A stretch of 64,000 nucleotides of DNA from Diphasiastrum complanatum. Lineage: Eukaryota; Streptophyta; Lycopodiopsida; Lycopodiales; Lycopodiaceae. Where the stretch lies: assembly GCA_029204225.1 (NCBI GenBank), contig CM055100.1, positions 61,997,472-62,061,471 of the forward strand, given 5' to 3'. This document shows positions 44,501-59,684 of this stretch, in pieces. Position numbers and translations under genes: made by a program. A model generated the notes under the pieces. The model worked only from the letters and a program-made list of their open reading frames with translations, was not told the DNA's origin and made no database searches. Numbering within the stretch: the stretch's first letter is position 1; the number at the start of each line of letters is the position of its first letter.

Positions 44501-45504
44501 GCCAGAATAGGAAGAGTCGCTGGAAACAAAGATCTGTACTTGGGGACTTTCAGTAAGCTTCGTGAAACCTTAAGGCCCGATGCAATTTAATTTTCGGATT
44601 GGTGTGAGAGAAGCAGCAATTGCTTACTATATAGTATCTAAATCATATCAAGCGGTGTAAACGGAGAAATGATACAGGATGATCGTGATGTGTAGGTACG
44701 CAAGAAGAAGCAGCGGAGGCCTACGATATTGCTGCCATCAAGTTTAGAGGTAGCAATGCAGTTACCAATTTTGACATTAGCAGATACGATGTAAAGCGAA
44801 TTTGTACAAGCCCCAGTTTGGTGATGGATGGTAACTCCAAGAGCAGTAAAGAGATTGATTCATGTGACTTTAGTGTGAATGGTCAACAGATTGCTGATGA
44901 TATAAAGCACAGACAGCCCATTGCTATAATTCAAAGTGATATTATTGCCAAGACTCCTCAGGACTGGCAAAGCGCATTTCCTCAGCAGTCTCATGAGATG
45001 TATCAGCCAAGAAGCTGGTACGATTCTCAGCAACAACAAGAGCAATATCACAGCCTGCAATGTCTGCCAGACTTTCCCCATCCCAATCATCAAAACATAT
45101 CACATCAGGGTAACATGCCAACCGCAGTTCTTCGTAATTTGATGAGGCTAGATGCCTTTCCAGCTGATGCTAATGATACAACGTGCCAAAATGGCCTTTT
45201 CAATGGCATATCGGCAACTCCTATGCTTTCAAACTCGTCCTATTCGGCTCCTGAAAATTCCAGAGACGAACACATCATGGAAGCTGATAATGCAAGTAAC
45301 TCCAAGAAGCCACCTTACGATCACGTCCTAGACCCAAGCAGAACCTTCCTGTATCTCTCACAGCAACCTGCGGGCATTCTGAAAGCGGAATATGATGAAA
45401 GTATCTTGGGCACAAGCATGGGATCTACAGTGCAACCCATGCATGCAAGGCAGATCCTTTCATCAGGGCACATGCCTATGTTTGCGGCCTGGAATGAAGG
45501 TTAG
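41510..45504 (+). CDS. AIL: AINTEGUMENTA-like AP2 transcription factor, nine exons
   Basis: Exons 41510-41783, 42062-42962, 43187-43269, 43501-43509, 43623-43711, 43923-43996, 44225-44275, 44476-44552 and 44696-45504 give 2367 nt, exactly 789 codons, with GT-AG borders. The start is the ATG before [13 protein letters not shown], the conserved euANT N-terminal motif (residues 2-14). Then come PKLEDFLGG (151-159), WLRQ (295), [11 protein letters not shown] (329), a basic RKR stretch (359, possible nuclear signal) and [12 protein letters not shown]2 repeat 1 (385-452) has the R1-type insertion [16 protein letters not shown]. The linker has [16 protein letters not shown]. Repeat 2 is about 487-545 ([14 protein letters not shown]). 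Exon 4 is a 9-nt microexon encoding part of VYLGG. Such proteins bind DNA in the nucleus and promote meristem and organ growth. I see no miR172 site, as expected for the ANT rather than the AP2 lineage. ANT, PLETHORA and BABY BOOM cannot be told apart safely here. Confidence 0.95.
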
Positions 45505-46936
45505 CATGACAGAAGCCGTTGCACGGTTGCTGATGAGCAGTCTGCATCTCACTTTTTTGAGGTTGCATCTGGGAAACAGTTGACTCTCAGCACAAGACAG
45601 TTGATAATTGACTATAATATTTTGGTAGACTACGACCACTGGTGGTCCTCTTTACGCTTGTAGATGTTAGCTTTTCTCTTGTCAGATCTACGAACTCGAT
45701 CTTCTTTCCCCGTGCTTCATTGAAATAGGTGCTAACTCCTGAAGCAACCCATTTCAGTACAGTACTCCAGCTGTATTGCGAGGAAGTGCAAATCTAGCTG
45801 TAGCTCTTCCACGTGAAGAGCAGATGCCCTGCAGCCCGCAAGGTCAATGTGTGAAATTCACAGTACAAATTTGTGGTGATGGTTAATTATAATTGAGCTC
45901 CCTTTTCACATCCAACCAAGATCTCTCAAAATGCATGACAAATCTGATGGAAAGTGACTCTTAAACAGTCTATTACAGTTAACCACACTAGGGTACTTAA
46001 AGCTTACTATTTATCATCTCTCTCAGAAGACGTATGTTAGCTAGAGGTTATAGCCACAGTATACATGCAGAAGCTCCAAAACGTACCAACTCCAATCTAC
46101 GAATGACAAATTTAAGAAATACTCGTGTCTCCAAATTTGGAAAAATGACAACAGACATTTGAGAATAGAATAATCAAAGCTCTAGCAACATTGTCCACCC
46201 TTGCCTTCTAGCCGGACCACAGTCAATGGGTATTTTGACAACCTGCTAATATTAGCACAGGTTGCCTCAGCTGTCGACTCTTGTCTAATTTCCTAATAAA
46301 TCCATTATCCTGGAATACAGGATCGTCAGTCATGGCGTCTAGGAAAGACATAAATCTACAATTTTATTTCAATTCAGCTACTTAAGGGTGAGATACTCCC
46401 ACCAGTTAATTACCAAAATTTTCTTAGTTTAGTCAATCAAAAATTCCTTGACTTTCCATCTCAATCCCACAGCATGCATAGCATATTATCTAATTTTTCA
46501 TGCACTTACCAAAATGATCTCCTTTAAACATATCATCCTCTTTACAGTGTACCCTAAGGATGCAGGTGAGATAACAGTTGCATAACAGTGAGGTACAATC
46601 TCATGTCTCAAACTAACAGTATTTTACATGAGTATTATTTGGATAAAGAATATATCAATTCAGCAAATATAAAGTACAAAGGTAATCTTTTTTTTATAAG
46701 TAAGTCAATCTAAAAATTGGCTCATTTCTGCCCAAAAGAAATGAGTAACCAGTATATAGGTCAACATAAAGCCTTGACTTGTCTTGAAATTGGAGATAAA
46801 GCTTGAAAAGACCCTCAAAAAACAAATGTAAAAGTAGTTGTAAGTAGCATAACATATAGTACATGCTCAACTTCAATTCTATGATGACAAAATTGTCTGC
46901 TCCAACCAGTACAACATTGCTCTTAGTTGTGTAAAT

Positions 46937-46938
<2 letters not shown>

Positions 46939-46992
<54 letters not shown>

Positions 46993-46996
46993 ACAG
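46939..46996 (+). repeat. Microsatellite (TC)n(AC)n
   Basis: A TC block to about 46968 followed by an AC block. Confidence 0.98.
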
Positions 46997-47957
46997 TGTA
47001 AGGTGGAAGAATATGATGCAACGATGAATTGGCGAAATTTAGCTTGATGGATAAGGTATTGGGAAGACCCTAGAAGAAGACTAAATGTAAGCCATGGCTT
47101 ATGGATAGCCCAAGTTCTCCTGCAATCACATAGTCAAGATTTTTTGGCTCATCTCACGGGATTGTGGTCATGATACTAGGTTGAAATGATATAGAATATT
47201 CCTCCCTTTATAATCTATATATGTTTTGGAATTTCGAAATGCCTTCCTAGGTTTTCTTTTTGTATTACAAGACTTCATAAATCTCAAAGAATTGATGTTT
47301 CAATAGAGGACATTACGACAACTCCTTTCTGGTCCATCTTTTTGCTCCGTGTTTATAGAAGCTTGTGTTGTTATTACATGGGGTAAAGTCCTTGACACTA
47401 TGTAGCCTTGGGCCACCTATGGCCTTTGCCCTATGGAATAGGTTCTGTACTCCATAAAGCTCCATCCCATGAACTTTACCCTATTATTTACACTTTATAT
47501 GAGCATTTGTCCTCAATAAATATAGTCCAAAGACTCACAACTTACAAGAGGGTTTTGAAACAATTTTTGTAGTTAATGAAGAGAAGCTAGGATGTCATTA
47601 CCATTTGTTTAGGAATGCTAATGCATTAAAATAACATACATAGGCCTTTCCACCTCTTAGCTAAAATCCAAATAACATCTAAACAACTTGTAGATTTGGA
47701 TGGACAGATGTATTAGAATCTTTGACCTCTATGAGTGAGGTTGTCACAAGTGATCCCATATGCTTTCTCTATTTTATGTTGTTTTTAGAAATATCCAAGC
47801 AATATAGAATTTTGATATTCACCACCACATGAGTCTCCCTTTTATAGTGCCAATGATTTGAACCTTGGTCTTCATGGACATTCAACTAACTCATATCTAA
47901 CTTGGCTACCAATTAGCAAATATAAGGGACAACATCCATCAATATATTACTTTATTC

Positions 47958-47959
<2 letters not shown>

Positions 47960-47998
<39 letters not shown>
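47960..47998 (+). repeat. Microsatellite (TG)n
   Basis: About 19 uninterrupted TG units. Confidence 0.98.
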
Positions 47999-48000
<2 letters not shown>

Positions 48001-49654
48001 TTCAACATCAAAATGAGAAGCATCCAACATTACAACCCTTCAAAAAAAAGGCCTACTTGGCCAATTATCCACAAATATATGTAAAAGGATTAACATAAAA
48101 ACATATTAAAGCAAAGGAAATTTGTTCAGTGCCTAACCATAAATATCACAATGACCAACTCTATTGACGCTCTCCTTGAACTAGCTGAAGCATTGGATTA
48201 AGGTGCATTTATGGTCTGCTACCCAAGCTAGTTGGTGGTAAGCGAATTTGGCATATATAAGAACCTACACATCAATTGCCAAGAGCTCGCTGCTTATCTC
48301 TAATCTCCTATCAATCGCACCTATAGTGTGACTATCTCAACCTTACTTATAACATTGAAAACTAATGCAGACTTCTACATGACTAACACATACTTTGCCA
48401 GGGCTCTAAGGCTAGCTATCTAGTTCAACCTATACATCTACTAGTAATATGTCCTTGTTCTATCTATGAAACCCTTGCTCAAATCAATTATAGGTTTTTT
48501 TTTTTTTTTTTCATTTCATTATTGTGCTTCAACCTCAAGTCTAATATTACGCCTGTAAGAAGGTTACATTTCATTGATTCATCCTATTGGACCTTCTAAA
48601 TAAAAACCTAACTCATAGATTTTGACCTTGGAACTAGGTTATCTTACCTATTAGCCACTAAGGGTCTAACATGGCCTTCTCCCCTGAGGCGTAGCATCCT
48701 CGATGAGAAAATCAAATTAGTTCTTCTTCAAAAAAATCCATTGACACCAAAGTCATGTCTTCTTGAGGTGATCTTTTTCATGCTACCAGGTATTGGCAAA
48801 TCACCTAATTTCTTAAGAGATGTTTCTTATTTTTTTTTTAATTTTCTTACCAAAAGATTGGATGAAATCTAGCATAACTAGTAAGTTAAAGCTAGTAAAT
48901 TTGGATTCCCAATTGCTCACAATAATCCATTTCAATACATACAAAAAAAAAAAGAGAATGTTCCTAAAATCCATAAATTTGCAAACTCAAGAGCCTTGAT
49001 GCTGATCCTTTTTCCACCATCTACCATCTTAGTGAAGTGCTCAACCACTGATCTTCCACTTCCCAGCTGAAATTTTGAAGAAATTCCTTGATTGTACTCT
49101 AGGCTAGAACAAAAAGGAGTCACATTAAATTTTCTTAGGATTGAGGTATCTCTCATCTTACACCAAGTTGAGAGCTTGGTTTCATAATCATTTGTTGAAT
49201 AAACCTCTCTTATTTAGTCAAGAAAGTCACTCGTCAACATTGTGAATGAGAATGCATTCCAGATTTGTGATAAGGCATCTGCCACCTATTCTGACAACTA
49301 AATCCAAATCTAATTTCCATATGAAAATCATGAATTGTGGAAAAATATGAGGATCATCAAAGAGAATATTATCATGATCTGATGAATGCAGCTCAAGATT
49401 GTGGATCGAATATGATGCTAAGGTGCAAAATTGGAATCATATCAATGATTTCCTAGATGTTTTTTGTACATGCAATCAAATGGTTTATTAAATCAATGTG
49501 AAATCAAGCAACTTATATAATATAAAGGAAGAAAATTAGTGTTCAGACTCTACATAACTTTTGATTGAAAACTTAGAAAAGTAGTCTAATTATCTAATAG
49601 AAAGGTACATAAAAATTGATCTAATGTACTGAACTACTAAAACATCAATATGTG

Positions 49655-50130
49655 TGTGTAAGGGAAAGCTCCTCAAGATCTTGCTTACAAGACAAACCAC
49701 AAGAGAACACACTGTGGAGAAACCACCCAACCAAGTAGAAGCAATCGATCAATCTCCAGAAGCTTCACCCCCGAGCCAAGGAATAGGAAGCAAGAGTAGA
49801 GTGAGAGAACCTGGCAATGAATCACCAAATGAATGATGGCGTAGGGTGAGTTTCCACTAGTTATATGGACCCAAGACCACCCTGTGCATGCAACCATGCA
49901 AAGTATAAATTCCCCTATTAAGAAATCCAATTGCTATTGATAATCTACACATGCATTGATTGTCCCAAACCATGTACTAACTCCAATTAGTGTGTATGGG
50001 CCTCACAAGGTTATTAATTACGTTACGGGCCCCTTCCAGTAGGACGTGGCATAACCAATAATCTCGAGCTCTAGAGTAACATGTATCCAGGTCTAGGATC
50101 ATACTGAATCCTATATTCAGGACATGGACA
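49655..50130 (-). repeat. Gypsy-type LTR (copy 2), possibly solo
   Basis: On the minus strand it starts TGTCCATGTC at 50130 and follows copy 1 (20121-20594) through matching blocks such as TAGGATTCAGTATG, GGAGTTAGTACA and GGTTGGGTGGTTTCTCCA. The flank differs from copy 1 and no internal coding sequence is adjacent, so a solo LTR is likely. Clearly diverged, hence old. Confidence 0.65.
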
Positions 50131-53100
50131 TAATAATGTGCATAATAAAGCTACATTTGATAATAAATCATCTCATGAGATAGTTTTATCTAAGGATAGA
50201 TTGTGTGAATGTAGCAAACTCGTGAGCTTCAAAAGAAGACTCATTTGAATTATGATGTTAATCTCTTCCTTTGGCTCCATACGTGTATTTTTTAGAGTGA
50301 CCTTGATTATTGGGTAGTGTTCAATTAAAAGTTTCTTATCTTGTAATTGATGTGGACTATCTTCTCTAAAATATCATTGTCTCAATCTCCTGCAATTGGA
50401 TTCATTACAAGTGTGAAAGTATGGAAATAGATTGTAACAAGAGTCATGATTCTCCTTAAGCTAATTTGTTACAATTATGTCTGAATTGAGGGCTAAATAT
50501 GAATTAGCTCAATGTAGGTTAAGATTCTTTCATGATTTTGGGAGACCTTGAGTTGGATGCCATGGAAGACATCAAGACTCAGCATTTAGAAGACATTATG
50601 TTAGATGCCACAAAGTGTGCTAAGCTGAGAACTTGAATCAAGATGAAGATTTTAGAAGACATGCATCATAGAGGTGCGAAACTATAATCTTGACCAAAGA
50701 TAAACAGATCAAGATCAAGATCAAGATATTGAATGTTCTTCTTGAGTTGGATGCCACTAAAGATGCCAAAATGATTCAAGATCAAGATGATGAATGTTCT
50801 TCCTACGTTGGTGGTTGCCACAAAGGATGCCAAAGTGACTCAAGATCAAGAAATTGAATGCCTCATGGCAAGTTGTCTCTATAGTCAAATTGTGATTATT
50901 TCTATAAGTATCGAGATTGTGGGTGTTGAATGTGTTCATTTATATATGCATGCTTCTCTCTCATTTTTTGGAGATAATTGGAGAGAGAAATCATTTTTTG
51001 CATATCAATTAATTGAATTGTAGTTTTGAAGTGCCATTATTATTGTAGTTCAATTGCATAGGTGTTGATTGTTCAGAGTTTTTTGTAATGTCTCTTTAAG
51101 TGAACAAATTCTACAATGACTATGGATCCAAAAAAATTGTAGCAGTATAAACTATATGTTCATCATATAAGCTTTACTATAACCACAAGATGAAATGTTT
51201 CAAAATCTTTGACCTCCAATAAATTCAATATCAGATAAATAAAATGATGACATCAAGTATTGAATATGATATCGGTACATTGGGCTACTAAAAGGATTAA
51301 TTAATTGTTGCTACAATATTTCTTTAGCCAAAGAACCATAGGTAAAGAAAATATACTAGTGTGTAATGCATGTGTTGTTATAGAAAGTGAAATTTTTGGA
51401 CAACACTTATCCTTGTTCTTTTAATCTAACACAACAATTCCTATTCATTAATTTCACATTTCATTTTATTCATCATGAATTAGTAAAAACATTGAGAATC
51501 AATACTATAGAGAGATATCTTATGTACTAGTTGATAATGTTGCAAGAATCTTTTAACAATATCACACTCCGTGGAGAAACTAAAACTTATGATGATAATC
51601 ACTTGGTATGAAATCATTTGGAAATACTAGACTCTTTACTATTTTATATCATAATATTTATCATCTTTATGTTTCTTACTAGCTTGATCTTTAAATAGGT
51701 CATTGTAAAACCAATATTTGATTTTATTTCATCGTCTTTTTTAGTCTCATATTTATAAGGACCCATGCACCAAGATAGCTTCTCAAGATTAAGGATTTTG
51801 TTAGATTGTAAAGTATGACTTTTTGAATTCTCATGACTACCTTGAGTTGTGCCCTCCTAAGAGATATATTGTCTTGAATAAATGGCCACTGGCATCTTGA
51901 GTGTAAGTCCCAAAAGGTGCATCCTCTAGACCCACAACTTTGGGGCTCTATGACCATGATAAAAGGTTTAAGGGCTACTCTAGCCACCTTGTGCACTTCA
52001 AGATGTGAGCCATGTGGTTTATCATGACTACACCTCCTTGTCTAAAAATGTACCTATGTTCCTACGTAGTCAACTCACGAGAAACCTCTCTTGACTCTCA
52101 ACCTTGGGATACAATGACCTTTAGCCAAGGGTCCTAGCTACTCCTATCACCCTAGTCACCTTCAAGGTACTAGTATCTATATTCTCTCTTTAGCTACACA
52201 CTTGCTCATGCGGCTACACTCTCTTAAAACTTTGGGTCTCACACATCACAAGTGTTGCTCCTTCCTGGTTAGGTATTGGGCATCTAGGGCATTTCTAGAG
52301 CCATCTAGATGCCCAACGCACATCCATTTTGAATAAATAATAAGGGCTTTAACAACCTCAATTTTGAATAAATAATAAGGTCTTTACCAACCTCAATTTT
52401 GTAAGCAATGTAAATAAATAGGTTAGACACCACGTAATGATGTATTTGTACATACGCTGAAGAGCATCAAAAATTGTAAATATGTCGAGGGCATTACAAA
52501 TGCCACTTGGCTTTTTGGAAAGTAGTGTGCCTTGAGTCATAATAGGGAACACGTGGCATGTTCCAATTAGGAATTGCAGAAACAATGCGAAGGTCAAATT
52601 ACTTGGAAAAAACAAATAAAACCAAGTTAACCTAGACTTCATAAGATTAGAAGTGGGCTGACAGTGTTGTGCCACATATGTTATTTACCCAAGTATATAA
52701 GGGCCAAATTGTTTGAATTCTTTGTACTCCAACTTCATTTGTGAAGTACAAGAGTTGAGTTCCCTCCATTTTGTGCATTGAGAGAGTGAGAGAAGGAGAG
52801 AGACAAGAGTAGGTTGTTTTTGGATCTTCATGTGTTATGCTTGTATTTCCAATATGGTTTCCATCTTTTCCATTGTATGTGAGTGACGCTTATGTTAAGC
52901 ATGTATGATGTTGCTCCTTGTATAACAAGCAATCTTTGAGGCTTTTTGAAGTCTTGTTTTTTCCTTTTGATCTTTGAGTTAGAATCAAAGTTAGAATCAC
53001 TGTGTTACTGTACTGTTGGTCCTATCAGTGGATAAGGATCAGTTGGCCTCGCCACGAGGCAAGTCGATGGGACACGCGTCCCGCCAACGACAACCTGGGT

Positions 53101-54059
53101 CATGCATGGGTTGCCTGAGTGAACAACTATATGTACAGTGTAATTTCATTTTGAGAAATACAGTTGCTATGTGAGCTTGCTGAGGAGAGTGATTTTCTGT
53201 CTGTGTTACTGTGTAGCATGATCTGTGTTCCTGTGCAAAGCAAATTCTAAGTCTTTGGAGCACATTTCTACCATTTTGAAGAGCTAAGAAGAGGCCAAAG
53301 CATGCCAAAGGATGGTGAAAGCTTTCGGGAAGATTGACTTTTATTAGCAACCACTTCTAGCCGCTCATTTCCCTTATTCCCTTGCTTTACATTCACAATA
53401 TTCATGAGAGGCCTTAAACCAAGTAGGTAAGTGCTTTTCCCTAATGTTATGGGCCTTGGAACTCAAGGAGACTAAGAGCAAGAAAATGAGAGTATGGCAC
53501 CCACAAATAGATCACAGGAAGTAGTAGCTATCTTACTTGTGCTTGTAGCAATCAAATAGGCTTTTCTAGGATTCATTTGCATCACCTCTTCCAATAGGAT
53601 ACAACATAATGCTTTCATAGAGGTAGTGATGACAACTCCCTCCTCTCCTATCATAGTGGTAGTTTCTCTATCTTTACGTCACTCTTTTCCTTTGGAATGA
53701 TCTTGTACTACAATATTATACTCACCAACTAATGAGTTCTTGGCCTTTGCCTTGCCAATGAGACCATTTAATCCATGATAGCTTATGAGAGCAAAAACAA
53801 AAGATATAGCACCATGAAAGCATAGATTTTTTTTCAAGAAATCAGTCTTCTTTTTCTAAGAAGATCCATCCTCAATAGAAATAATCAACTACAAAGATGA
53901 TAGCATTTTGAGGCTTGGTTGTGTCCCTCTAAGCCCTAGGGATGCACACATACTACAAGAAAGAATTCACCGCCTAAGGCACAAAGATCATGTCATATTA
54001 CCCAAGCCTACTTTCACCACACTTCAAAAAGAAGTTGGACACCATAACAATTTGAGTTG
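50131..54059. other. Unassigned A+T-rich sequence with short tandem repeats
   Basis: No gene recognised. Contains about 64-bp imperfect tandem repeats (50715-50862), each including a GATCAAGAT.TTGAATG-like stretch, and a 35-bp duplication at 52326-52395 next to a 12-bp perfect inverted repeat (52276-52287 / 52305-52316). Confidence 0.5.
52680..53060 (+). repeat. LTR-like promoter region
   Basis: AGTATATAAGGGCC near 52693 is followed by a purine-rich GAGAGAGTGAGAGAAGGAGA stretch and T-rich sequence, a layout like the U3/R/U5 of plant LTRs. No second copy or element body is recognised; a genuine cellular promoter is not excluded. Confidence 0.25.
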
Positions 54060-54310
54060 AGAATACAGTTTAAAAACCCGACCGAATCAATCACCACAGC
54101 ACAACGTCAAGTGCATTAAGACAAGACAACAAAATTGCTCTCCCACAAACTGTATATTCACACTAATAAGCAAGTACAAAGATAAAGTTGCTTAAGAGCA
54201 CTCAAAGGGCTCGTAAAAGAAAGACAACCCAATAATTCTAGAACTGAGCACACGTGGCGCCGTCAAAATTAGAAAGCACTGTATAAGTCGACCATTGCTA
54301 TTTTAACTCT
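54060..54310 (-). repeat. Possible 3' LTR of copia relic G
   Basis: On the minus strand, GATCATTGAGGGAGAGAG (polypurine-like, about 54310-54327) follows the RNase H stop at a spacing normal for copia elements. The sequence further left would be the LTR; its far end is not defined. Confidence 0.3.
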
Positions 54311-54396
54311 CTCCCTCAATGATCGTCTCTCTTTATTTTAAAGTCTACTCTATTCATGGAACATACCTCCATGAAAGTATCATAAGTAAAAGCTTT

Positions 54397-55325
54397 TTAC
54401 ATAACCAAATCTAAGCCAAGTTTGGCTCTAAAAGTTTCAAACTTCTCTTTACTTAAAGCTTTCGTAAATATATCAGCAACTTGCAACAACGTAGAACAGT
54501 GTGCAATACTTATATTTACAGATTGTAGCTTTTCACGCACAAAGTGATATTTTACCTCAATATGTTTTGTTCTCGCATGAAAGACAGTATTCTTAGCCAA
54601 TTGTATCCCACTTTGGCTATCACAGAAAATAACAGTAGGATGTACTTGCTTAATGCCAATCTCACATAACAACTTACGCAGCCAAATAGCTTCCTGAGTG
54701 GTAGAACTTAACGCTTTATATTCAGCTTCTGTAGAAGAAAGAGAAATGGTATCTTGCTTCTTGCTAGACCATGAAAAACAACCGCTACCAAAATTGAAAG
54801 CATAATCTGTTGTTGACTTTCTATCATCTACATTTTCTACCCAATCAGCGTCAACGTAACCTTGCAACTTAGGTAAAGTACTTTGTCTTTTGTAGACCAA
54901 GCCAAGGTTAGGTGTACCTTTCACATACCTCAAATCCTTTTCGCGGCTTTCCAATGATCCATAGTGGGTGATGACATGCATTGACTAATCAGACTTACAA
55001 CATAGCAGATATCAGGACGTGTAGTCGTAAGATAGATCAAACTCCCAACTAGTTGACGAAATAAAGTAGCGTCAACCCGTGCACTATCATCAACACGAGA
55101 CAACTTCTTACCAGCTTCGCAAGGGGTGATGGAAGGTTTGCCCTCTGTCATGCAAAATCTCTCTAATATCTCGCGCACATACTTGTTTTGACATAACCTG
55201 ATATCATTGCCAGTTTGCCACACTTCGACACCCAAGCAATAGTGCATAAGATCTAAATTTGTCATCTCAAATTGCTTGCACAAGTTGGCTTTGATAGAAT
55301 GAGTTGCTTTGAAACTTGAGAGGTT
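54397..55325 (-). pseudogene. Copia RT end and RNase H relic (G)
   Basis: Reads leftward from about 55325: CKQFEMTNLDLMHYCLGVEV, then LFRQLVGSLIYLTTTRPDI, one frameshift near 54950 (HWKAAKRI to LRYVKGTPNLGL), then RNase H with GYVDADWVENVDDRKS, LSSTEAEYKALSS, CDSQSGIQLAKNTVFHARTK, HIEVKYHFVREKL and LQVADIFTKALSKEKFE. One frameshift apart, the RNase H frame (54981-54397) is fully open for 194 codons. Everything upstream of the RT connection, including YVDD, is missing. It belongs to a different copia group from B and C, judging from sequence differences. Confidence 0.93.
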
Positions 55326-57356
55326 TTATATCTACAATACAAGAAAACACTTATTAGTATTATTTATATATTCAGCTGCAAGTCAAAAAAAAATTGTTAG
55401 ATTGTCTATGCATTAGGGAATGTACTTGATAAGTGCTAATCTTACTGCTAATAGTTGTCATATCAAACTACTTAAAATAGTGTTTGACCATTTTCAATGA
55501 AGTGTTGTAGGGTTTTACAAGGTTTTATTGAAAAGGTTTGATAAGCAAGAAATCTCTTTATTTGCAACCATGCTATTTAGCAATATCATCACTATGTACA
55601 ATGGGGTTGCATGTACCTCTACATTTATTGACCAAGCCAAGTTTAAAGCCCCGGTATATTAGGGAATAATAGTCTTTATATAGTAAAGGACTCATATTAA
55701 TTTTTGACACTTTCATTGAAGTTTTGAAGGTCTTTCTACAAGGTTCCTTTGAAAAAAAAGAGTACAAACACTAAATTCTTTTCATTTTTTTTGCAACGGC
55801 CAAATGTACAATATCTACACTAAACCACTACATGATCAAGCTGGGTTGGATTGCATAGGCTCCCACCCCAAATTTTCCTATAATATCACAGGAATTCAAG
55901 TGATCGGACTAGGTTGAAGCACATGGGCTCCCAATCTGCAAGTGTCCCTTTTCCATCCACTATCGCATATATAATGCCCTTATCCAACTCGGCTACGGTG
56001 AGGAACCGAGCACTCTATCCATGGTCTGGATTCATAATGGAGTTGAGAGTGCGATAGGCTCTGACTCACAAGTCACTAGCTGAAAAAGCCTTCAAGCGAT
56101 CTTTGACCGGCTACCAAACACGGAATGTTTATCAAGGATAATCGAAGATAAGAGATCCTTTGCAAACAAGAGACAAAGTCTCAATGATATCCATAGTTTG
56201 AGTGTGTTGCATCTTTGTCTTCATAGCCAAAATTGCAAGTATATGTAGCACGAGGAGAGCACTTTGTCAGGATCAGGCCCCTTTGTTTTACATGCAAAAA
56301 GGTAGGGACCAGCCCCCTCCGCTTTGGGCGTTGACCCACAAGTTAAAGGACGGCCGAATCTTATAACTTGCTCTTGGATCCCATACCTCTACACACGTCA
56401 CGCACCGGTGGTGGGCCACCTGGGTCGAGAGCGACGAGCCCTGATTGGGTGAAGCAGAATCGCTGCCGCCTCAATAGGGGACAGGGACGTGTCATCTGCT
56501 GACGTGGTCCTAGGATCACCATTGCTGCTGACTTTTACATTTGTGGCGGTGGCGGGGATTCTTTTGGGGTTGGCCTGGTCAGTGCTCAAGCCCTTTGTTT
56601 TTTTGTTTTTTGTTTTTAGGAGCTGCTAAATTTTAACCCCATTTTTTCAGCCTGCCCAGTTTTCCCCCCTCTTTCCATTTCTGATCAAAATTCGACAGCA
56701 TTGGTTGGGTGGTTTCTTTGAAATCAAATCTGTTAGGATGTCGATCCTTTGTGAGCATTGGGCCTTGTGTTTTGGCCGCTTCAGAGGAGTGCTGTGCGCA
56801 TCATAAGAACTGGTTGTCATTGCTCGCGATTTTATTTTTGCAATGATGTGCTTTGCGCTAGCAACAATTTGTACCGCTAATGTATATCCACATTTCTGCC
56901 TAACCAGACATACATGTGAGGATTTGAATCTAGGTCTTGTAAACCCAACACCTTGTCCGATCCACCTTGGCTACAGCAACGTAGTCCTATTTTTTGCACA
57001 CTAGTCTCTTGCTTTCTTTTTCTTAGGTTTTCAATCATTTTCCCTCCACCTTTCAAGGACATTTGATTTCCAGCTAAAATTTGATGGAAAAAGCAAATAT
57101 TTCTCATTTTAAGACGGTTCTTATCTTGCTAGTTTGATTGGTTGGTTCAAGTAGACGGTTAATTTTAGGACTTCTCCGAATCTTCATGAGCATTGATACT
57201 CACACAACAATTGTGAGGAGTGATATCGGACTCATGGCATCATCCGGTTGGCTAGGAGCATGCAGGCTTTTGAGGCATAGCATAGCGCTTTTAAAACATT
57301 TTTAATCTCCACCGTAGATCTGGACCTGCTATGTCTGTTATTCGTCGTCCAACGGT
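55326..57356. other. Unassigned sequence
   Basis: Two similar blocks with TTTCAATGAAGTGTTG and TTTCATTGAAGTTTTG (about 55490 and 55708) suggest an old duplication. A G+C-richer block at 56380-56590 contains a 63-codon minus-strand frame with no known domain. No gene recognised. Confidence 0.45.
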
Positions 57357-57418
57357 GGGCTACGTGCTGTAGCCACCCTCGCCGCTCTAGCGGCTCGGAG
57401 TGCTATAGCAGGTAGCCC
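57357..57418. repeat. G+C-rich nested hairpin
   Basis: The outer arms GGGCTACGTGCTGTAGC and GCTATAGCAGGTAGCCC pair with two mismatches; within the loop GCCGC and GCGGC pair again around TCTA. It stands out from the A+T-rich surroundings. The flanking CCAACGGTGG also occurs in the small element at 39912-40063, so a MITE origin is possible. Confidence 0.8.

Positions 57419-59684
<2,266 letters not shown>

Larger units (their letters stand above)
45505..49640. other. Downstream intergenic sequence, no gene recognised
   Basis: About 4 kb after the AP2 stop codon; the first few hundred bases should include its 3' untranslated region. Contains two microsatellites and a poly-T run (48491-48509). 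Open frames are short and without known domains. Confidence 0.5.

Noticed and set aside
45000-45504. miR172 target site in the last exon of the AP2 gene
   Set aside because: No matching sequence is visible, which agrees with ANT-lineage membership.
49654-49930. Short frames on both strands
   Set aside because: Within the gypsy-type LTR copy 2; a similar frame in copy 1 (20351-20701) runs on into copia sequence.
53949-53975. ACTACAAGAAAG resembling a second CACTA terminus
   Set aside because: No partner terminus or subterminal repeats nearby and the CACTA bases are not complete; probably chance or a lone decayed end.
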